Positions 60,099 through 64,000 of a stretch of DNA of 64,000 bases are shown here, in pieces. A model generated the notes under the pieces. The model was not told the DNA's origin. It was given only the letters and a program-made list of their open reading frames with translations, and did not search any database. Both the position numbers and the translations under genes were made by a program. The stretch's first letter is position 1; each line of letters begins with the position of its first letter. The stretch lies in contig NZ_JACIJS010000004.1 in NCBI RefSeq assembly GCF_014199445.1, positions 186,001 to 250,000 on the forward strand, given 5' to 3'. The DNA is from Rubricella aquisinus. GTDB taxonomy: Bacteria; Pseudomonadota; Alphaproteobacteria; Rhodobacterales; Rhodobacteraceae.

Positions 60099-60347
60099 TT
60101 AAGCGTCGCCCTTGCCCTCAAGCGCCTCAATCCGGGCCTTGAGCGCGTCATTTTCTTCACGAGCCTTTTGCGCCATCGCGCGCACCGCTTCGAACTCTTC
60201 GCGGGTCACAAGGTTGCGATCGGCGAGCCAGCGATCCATCATGGATTTCATCGCGTTCTCTGCCTCATCCTTCGCACCTTGGGCAACACCCATCGCGTTG
60301 GTCATCAACTGGGACAGATCGTCGAACACTTTGTTGCGGGTCTGCAT
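60099..60347 (-). CDS. ubiK: accessory factor UbiK family protein (BMFP)
   Basis: An 82-residue coiled-coil protein: KVFDDLSQLMTNAMGVAQGA and a charged C-terminal helix VTREEFEAVRAMAQKAREEN. UbiK-type membrane-fusogenic proteins help ubiquinone synthesis. GAGGAG precedes ATG 60347. It is divergent from lgt, 123 bases away. Confidence 0.88.
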   Translation of the reverse strand: MQTRNKVFDDLSQLMTNAMGVAQGAKDEAENAMKSMMDRWLADRNLVTREEFEAVRAMAQKAREENDALKARIEALEGKGDA

Positions 60348-60470
60348 TGTCTTGCTCCTCGTGGGACATTCCTTTCCCTTGATATGGGGTATCGCATCGC
60401 GCGGGGCAAGCGCAGGGTTGACACACCCCCGATATCCCCGGATCAAACGGCAACAACCCATGGAGTGCCC

Positions 60471-61355
60471 ATGCCCTTTCCCGATATTGATCCGGTGATC
60501 TTCAGCGTTGAGCTGTTTGGCGTCACGCTGGCGCTCCGCTGGTACGCGCTTGCCTATATCGCGGGCCTGATCGCGGGCTGGCAGATCATGGCGCGGATGA
60601 TGAAACGGCCCGCGCTGTGGCCCAACAACACCGCCCCGATGACGCCGCAACAGCCCGAGGATCTGCTGACATGGATGATCCTTGGCGTGGTGATCGGGGG
60701 GCGGCTCGGCTTTGTGCTGTTCTACCAGCCGGCCTATTATTTCGCCAATCCGGTTGAGATCGTGATGATCCAGAATGGCGGTATGTCGTTCCATGGCGGC
60801 TTTGCCGGGGTGATCGTGGCGGGGCTGATCTGGGCGCGGTGCAATGGCGTGCCCGCGTGGCAACTTGGCGATGCGGTGGCGCTGGTCGCACCGATTGGCC
60901 TGTGCCTTGGCCGGATCGCGAACTTCATCAATGGCGAATTGTGGGGTCGCGTGACAGACGTGCCATGGGGCGTCGTGTTCCCATCGGCAGAGGCTCAGAT
61001 TTGCCCGCCGGAGGTGCTGGCGGCAGTCTGCGCGCGCCATCCGTCGCAGCTTTATCAAGCGGGGCTTGAGGGGTTGGTCCTGTTTGCCGTTCTGGCCTAT
61101 CTGGCCTTCCGCCGGGGCGCGCTGAAACGGCCCGGTACGCTGATTGGCGTGTTTTTCATCGGCTATGGAATAGCACGCAGCTTTGTCGAGCTGTTTCGCC
61201 AGCCCGATGCGCAATTCGTCACGGCGGGCAATCCGCTGGGCCATGTGATCGCCTTGGGGGAGATGGGGCTGACCATGGGGCAGGTTCTGTCGCTGCCGCT
61301 CATTGTGATTGGGGTGATCATCCTGCGGATGCGGCCAAAGCATGACGCCGCTTGA
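60471..61355 (+). CDS. lgt: prolipoprotein diacylglyceryl transferase
   Basis: A 294-residue membrane enzyme that adds diacylglycerol to the lipobox Cys of prolipoproteins. It has the Lgt signature GRIANFINGELWGR, HGGFAGV and about seven membrane helices. GGAG precedes ATG 60471; open frame upstream is not coding. It overlaps the MidA gene by 14 bases. It is needed by the lipoproteins in this window. Confidence 0.96.
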   Translation: MPFPDIDPVIFSVELFGVTLALRWYALAYIAGLIAGWQIMARMMKRPALWPNNTAPMTPQQPEDLLTWMILGVVIGGRLGFVLFYQPAYYFANPVEIVMIQNGGMSFHGGFAGVIVAGLIWARCNGVPAWQLGDAVALVAPIGLCLGRIANFINGELWGRVTDVPWGVVFPSAEAQICPPEVLAAVCARHPSQLYQAGLEGLVLFAVLAYLAFRRGALKRPGTLIGVFFIGYGIARSFVELFRQPDAQFVTAGNPLGHVIALGEMGLTMGQVLSLPLIVIGVIILRMRPKHDAA

Positions 61356-62388
61356 ACGCATCCTGAAGGCGGAGATCGCGCAGACCGGCCCGATCCCGGT
61401 GAGCCGCTTTATGGAGGTGTCGCTCCAGCATCCGACGCATGGCTACTACACCACTCGCGATCCTCTGGGCGCGGCGGGCGATTTCACCACCGCGCCCGAG
61501 ATCAGCCAGATGTTCGGAGAGATGTTGGGCCTGTTTCTGGCGCAGGTCTGGATGGATCAGGGGATGCCCGCGCCCTTCAACCTTGCCGAGTTGGGACCGG
61601 GGCGGGGCACGTTGATGGCGGATGTGCTGCGCGCGACGCGCGGCGTGCCGGGCTTTCATGCCGCCGCAAGGGTCGCGCTCGTTGAAACCTCCCCCGCCCT
61701 GCGCGCCAAACAGGCAGAGGCGCTGACGGGTCACGCGCCGATATGGCATGATACGGTCACGACCCTGCCCGAGGGGCCGCTGTTCCTGCTTGCCAACGAG
61801 TTTTTCGACGCGCTGCCCATCCGCCAATTCGTGCGCGATGGGGCGGCGTGGCGAGAGCGGATGGTGGGGCTAGAGGGGGACGCGCTGGCCTTCGGCCTTT
61901 CCCCCGCGCAGCCGCTGCCATGGCTTGATGCGCTGTTTCCAGCCACCCCGCCCGACACGCTGGTCGAATACCGACCCGCGCAAGGGATGATGGAGACGCT
62001 CGCGGCACGGCTCCGCGCGGGTGGTGTGGCGGTCATCATCGACTATGGCGATTGGGACGGCACTGGCGACACGATACAGGCGCTGCACCAGCACGAGATG
62101 ATCCCGCCGCTTACCCGGATCGGGGCGGCGGACCTGACCTCCCATGTCAATTTCTCCCACCTTGCCGCGTGGGCCGCGCCGATGCGGGGCGGGTTCACGA
62201 CGCAGGGCGCGTTCCTTGAACGGCTGGGGATCACGGCGCGCGCACAGGCGCTGGCGCGCGCGCCCGACGCTGCGGAACGCATCGCAACCCAGCACCGCCG
62301 CTTGACGCATGGCGCGGAAATGGGGACGCTCTTTAAGGTTCTGGCGCTGTGCGATCCTGCACGGCCCGGCCTGCCGGGGTTTGACTGA
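61342..62388 (+). CDS. SAM-dependent methyltransferase, MidA/NDUFAF7 family
   Basis: A 348-residue class I methyltransferase of the DUF185/MidA family: AELGPGRGTLMADVLRA (SAM loop), VETSPALRAKQ and LLANEFFDALPIRQF. The mitochondrial relative NDUFAF7 methylates an arginine of complex I during assembly; the same is likely here but unproven. It overlaps lgt and is followed after one base by pgeF. Confidence 0.92.
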   Translation: MTPLERILKAEIAQTGPIPVSRFMEVSLQHPTHGYYTTRDPLGAAGDFTTAPEISQMFGEMLGLFLAQVWMDQGMPAPFNLAELGPGRGTLMADVLRATRGVPGFHAAARVALVETSPALRAKQAEALTGHAPIWHDTVTTLPEGPLFLLANEFFDALPIRQFVRDGAAWRERMVGLEGDALAFGLSPAQPLPWLDALFPATPPDTLVEYRPAQGMMETLAARLRAGGVAVIIDYGDWDGTGDTIQALHQHEMIPPLTRIGAADLTSHVNFSHLAAWAAPMRGGFTTQGAFLERLGITARAQALARAPDAAERIATQHRRLTHGAEMGTLFKVLALCDPARPGLPGFD

Positions 62389-62389
62389 T

Positions 62390-63139
62390 ATGACGCTTGA
62401 AATCCTCCAGTCCGATAGTTTGCGCGGGGTGTCGCATGGCTTCTTCACCCGCAAGGGCGGCGCGTCCTCAGGTATTTTCGAGGGGCTGAATTGTGGTCCC
62501 GGCTCCAGCGATCTGGAAGATTGCGTGCGGATCAACCGCACCCGCGTGGCAGAGGCGATGGGGCTGCGCCCCGATCAGCTTGTCTCCCTCAATCAGGTGC
62601 ATTCGCCCGATGTCGTCACCCTGACGGAGCCGCCCGCGACCCGCCCGGCAGCGGATGCGATGGTCACGAACACGCCGGGCCTTGGCCTTGGCATCCTGAC
62701 CGCGGATTGCGCGCCGGTGCTGTTTGCCGACAGGGAGGCGGGCGTTGTGGGGGCGGCGCATTCGGGCTGGAAAGGCGCGTTGACCGGAGTGCTCAGCGCC
62801 ACGGTGGAGGCGATGCGCGCCCTTGGCGCACGCGACATCCGGGCCGCTGTTGGCCCGTGCATCGCGCAAGGCTCCTATGAGGTCACGCTCGATTTCCTTG
62901 ACCGGTTTCTGGACGAAGACCCGGACTATGACCGCTTCTTCGCCGGGGGGCGCGACGCTGATCATGTGCAATTTGATCTGCCGGGGCTGGTCCTGCACCG
63001 ATTGCGCGACGCAGGGGCAGAGGCCGAATGGATCGGGCGGGACACCTATACCGACCCCGACCGCTTTTATTCCTATCGCCGCACCACCCATAAGGGAGAG
63101 GCCGATTACGGGCGGTTGATCTCTGTCATCAAGGTCTGA
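62390..63139 (+). CDS. pgeF: peptidoglycan editing factor/purine nucleoside phosphorylase, YfiH/LACC1 family
   Basis: A 249-residue YfiH-family protein. Metal-binding residues are in LNQVHSPDV (His), ILTADCAPVLFAD (Cys) and AAHSGWKGALTG (His). The family includes PgeF, which keeps L-Ser out of peptidoglycan, and LACC1-like purine enzymes. ATG 62390 follows the MidA stop by one base, so the two are coupled. Confidence 0.92.
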   Translation: MTLEILQSDSLRGVSHGFFTRKGGASSGIFEGLNCGPGSSDLEDCVRINRTRVAEAMGLRPDQLVSLNQVHSPDVVTLTEPPATRPAADAMVTNTPGLGLGILTADCAPVLFADREAGVVGAAHSGWKGALTGVLSATVEAMRALGARDIRAAVGPCIAQGSYEVTLDFLDRFLDEDPDYDRFFAGGRDADHVQFDLPGLVLHRLRDAGAEAEWIGRDTYTDPDRFYSYRRTTHKGEADYGRLISVIKV

Positions 63140-63141
63140 CC

Positions 63142-64000
63142 ATGCTGCATTTCGACGACGCTGAATTCGCCACCCGCCGGGCCAAGGTGACCGACGCCAT
63201 GGAAGAGCGCGGGCTGGATGCCCTGCTGATCTTTGCACCCGAAAGCCAGTATTGGCTGACGGGATATGACACGTTCGGCTACTGCTTTTTCCAGTGTCTG
63301 GTGTTTGCCGAAGGGCGCGCGCATCTGTTGACCCGCTCGGCGGATTTGCGGCAGGCGCAGTTGACGTCCAATATCAGCGACATTCGCGTCTGGCAGGATG
63401 GGACCGATCCGGCGGAGGCCCTTCTGGACATGCTGGCCGATCTGGGGCTCTTGTCCGGGCGGTTTGGGGTGGAGGTGGACACCCACGGGCTGACGGCAAA
63501 GAACTGGCTGCGGATCGCGGGCGCGCTGGGCGCGGATCGGCTCCATGATTGCTCAGAGATGATCCCTGCGTTTCGCCTGACGAAATCGGAGGCCGAATTG
63601 GCCTATGTCCGTGAGGCGGGGCGGCTGTGTGACGCGGCATTCACCGCCGGGGCCGCGCTGATCCAACCGGGCGCGGAGGAGGGCGATATCCTCACTGCGA
63701 TGCAAGGCGCCGTTTTTGCGGGCGGCGGGGATTATCCGGGCAATCCGTTCATCATCGGCTCCGGCGATCACGCGCTTTTGTGCCGCTATGCCACGGGGCG
63801 GCGGACCTTGGCGGCGCGCGATCAAATCACGCTCGAATGGGCAGGCGTCTATCGCCATTACCACGCGGCGGCGATGCGCACCCTGTGCGTGGGGGAGCCG
63901 ACAGCGGTGCATGAGCGGCTGTTCACCGTGGCCACGGATGCCTTGACCGCCTGTGAAGCCGCACTCAAACCCGGCGCGCTGATGCGGGATGTTTACGCGG
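63142..64000 (+). CDS. M24 family (Xaa-Pro type) metallopeptidase, 3' truncated by window end
   Basis: The first 286 residues of an aminopeptidase P/creatinase-like protein. The N-terminal creatinase-N domain (1-150, LLIFAPESQYWLTGYDT) is followed by the start of the pita-bread domain (RLTKSEAELAYVREAGRLCD, LEWAGVYRHYHAAAM). The reading frame runs off the edge, so the C-terminal metal ligands are not seen. It starts two bases after pgeF, in the lgt-midA-pgeF operon. Confidence 0.88.
   Translation, partial: MLHFDDAEFATRRAKVTDAMEERGLDALLIFAPESQYWLTGYDTFGYCFFQCLVFAEGRAHLLTRSADLRQAQLTSNISDIRVWQDGTDPAEALLDMLADLGLLSGRFGVEVDTHGLTAKNWLRIAGALGADRLHDCSEMIPAFRLTKSEAELAYVREAGRLCDAAFTAGAALIQPGAEEGDILTAMQGAVFAGGGDYPGNPFIIGSGDHALLCRYATGRRTLAARDQITLEWAGVYRHYHAAAMRTLCVGEPTAVHERLFTVATDALTACEAALKPGALMRDVYA

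Noticed and set aside
59730-60470. Open frame extending lgt to the left
   Set aside because: It would overlap the end of the ETF-QO gene, two terminator-like hairpins and ubiK; the Lgt family starts at ATG 60471.
1-64000. CRISPR arrays, prophage, insertion sequences
   Set aside because: No regularly spaced direct repeats, transposase, integrase or phage structural genes were found.

Overview
The window looks like a chromosomal segment of a high-GC alphaproteobacterium, most likely Rhodobacterales (Roseobacter/Rhodobacteraceae group). The reasons are the PleD/DUF3572 pair, a DUF1127 protein, HemP and DUF1289, Cys-free ribosomal proteins L36 and L33, UbiK, a MidA/PgeF/M24 run behind lgt, tesA divergent from ybbA/ybbP-type genes, and many regulators divergent from their targets. 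It is gene-dense with no stretch above 300 bases free of a gene. I saw no rRNA, phage, IS element, integrase or CRISPR array. One tRNA (Val, anticodon GAC) is present.

Layout. 0-4.5 kb: a TPR lipoprotein-sized export protein coupled to ispE, a GNAT enzyme divergent from a LysR regulator, and rpmJ. 4.6-10 kb: tRNA-Val, glutamate-type dehydrogenase, a SPOR lipoprotein, phenylalanine 4-hydroxylase with a divergent Lrp regulator, and two exported proteins, one with a YHYH domain. 10-16.7 kb: an enolase-superfamily dehydratase, a patatin-like lipoprotein, a non-pyrrolysine MttB homologue, two HAD enzymes, a thioesterase and a YedK/HMCES protein. 17-21 kb: DUF3572, a PleD-like diguanylate cyclase, and an ECF sigma/anti-sigma/Spy-like/EF-hand cluster.

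21-29 kb is an accessory stretch with five regulators (ArsR, LacI, two HxlR, LysR) next to small ferredoxin-fold proteins (NIPSNAP, ABM, a tandem YdhR-like protein) and the quinone reductase WrbA. Both HxlR genes carry a conserved N-terminal Cys and face divergent targets across very clear palindromic operators, which suggests a quinone or electrophile response.

29-38.6 kb: thpR, tesA, and an ABC export pair split by a low-GC GIY-YIG-like gene fitted exactly between overlapping ATGA junctions; then a BI-1 protein, an aldo/keto reductase with its LysR regulator, rpmG, NUDIX and DUF983. 38.8-46 kb: cysS, a short coupled reading frame in a palindrome-rich spacer, cimA, a methyltransferase, a squalene/phytoene-synthase-like protein, an MFS transporter and a YcaQ-type glycosylase. 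46-47 kb: a 56-residue protein coupled to hemP, then DUF1289.

47-58 kb: an Lrp regulator divergent from a bona fide ACC deaminase (acdS), then a LysR gene divergent from a complete Dpp/Opp-type ABC importer followed by two M20 amidohydrolases. I propose, as inference only, that this set takes up and cleaves an amide-conjugated amino acid, possibly conjugated ACC. 58-64 kb: ETF-ubiquinone oxidoreductase, ubiK, lgt, midA, pgeF and a truncated M24 peptidase running off the end.
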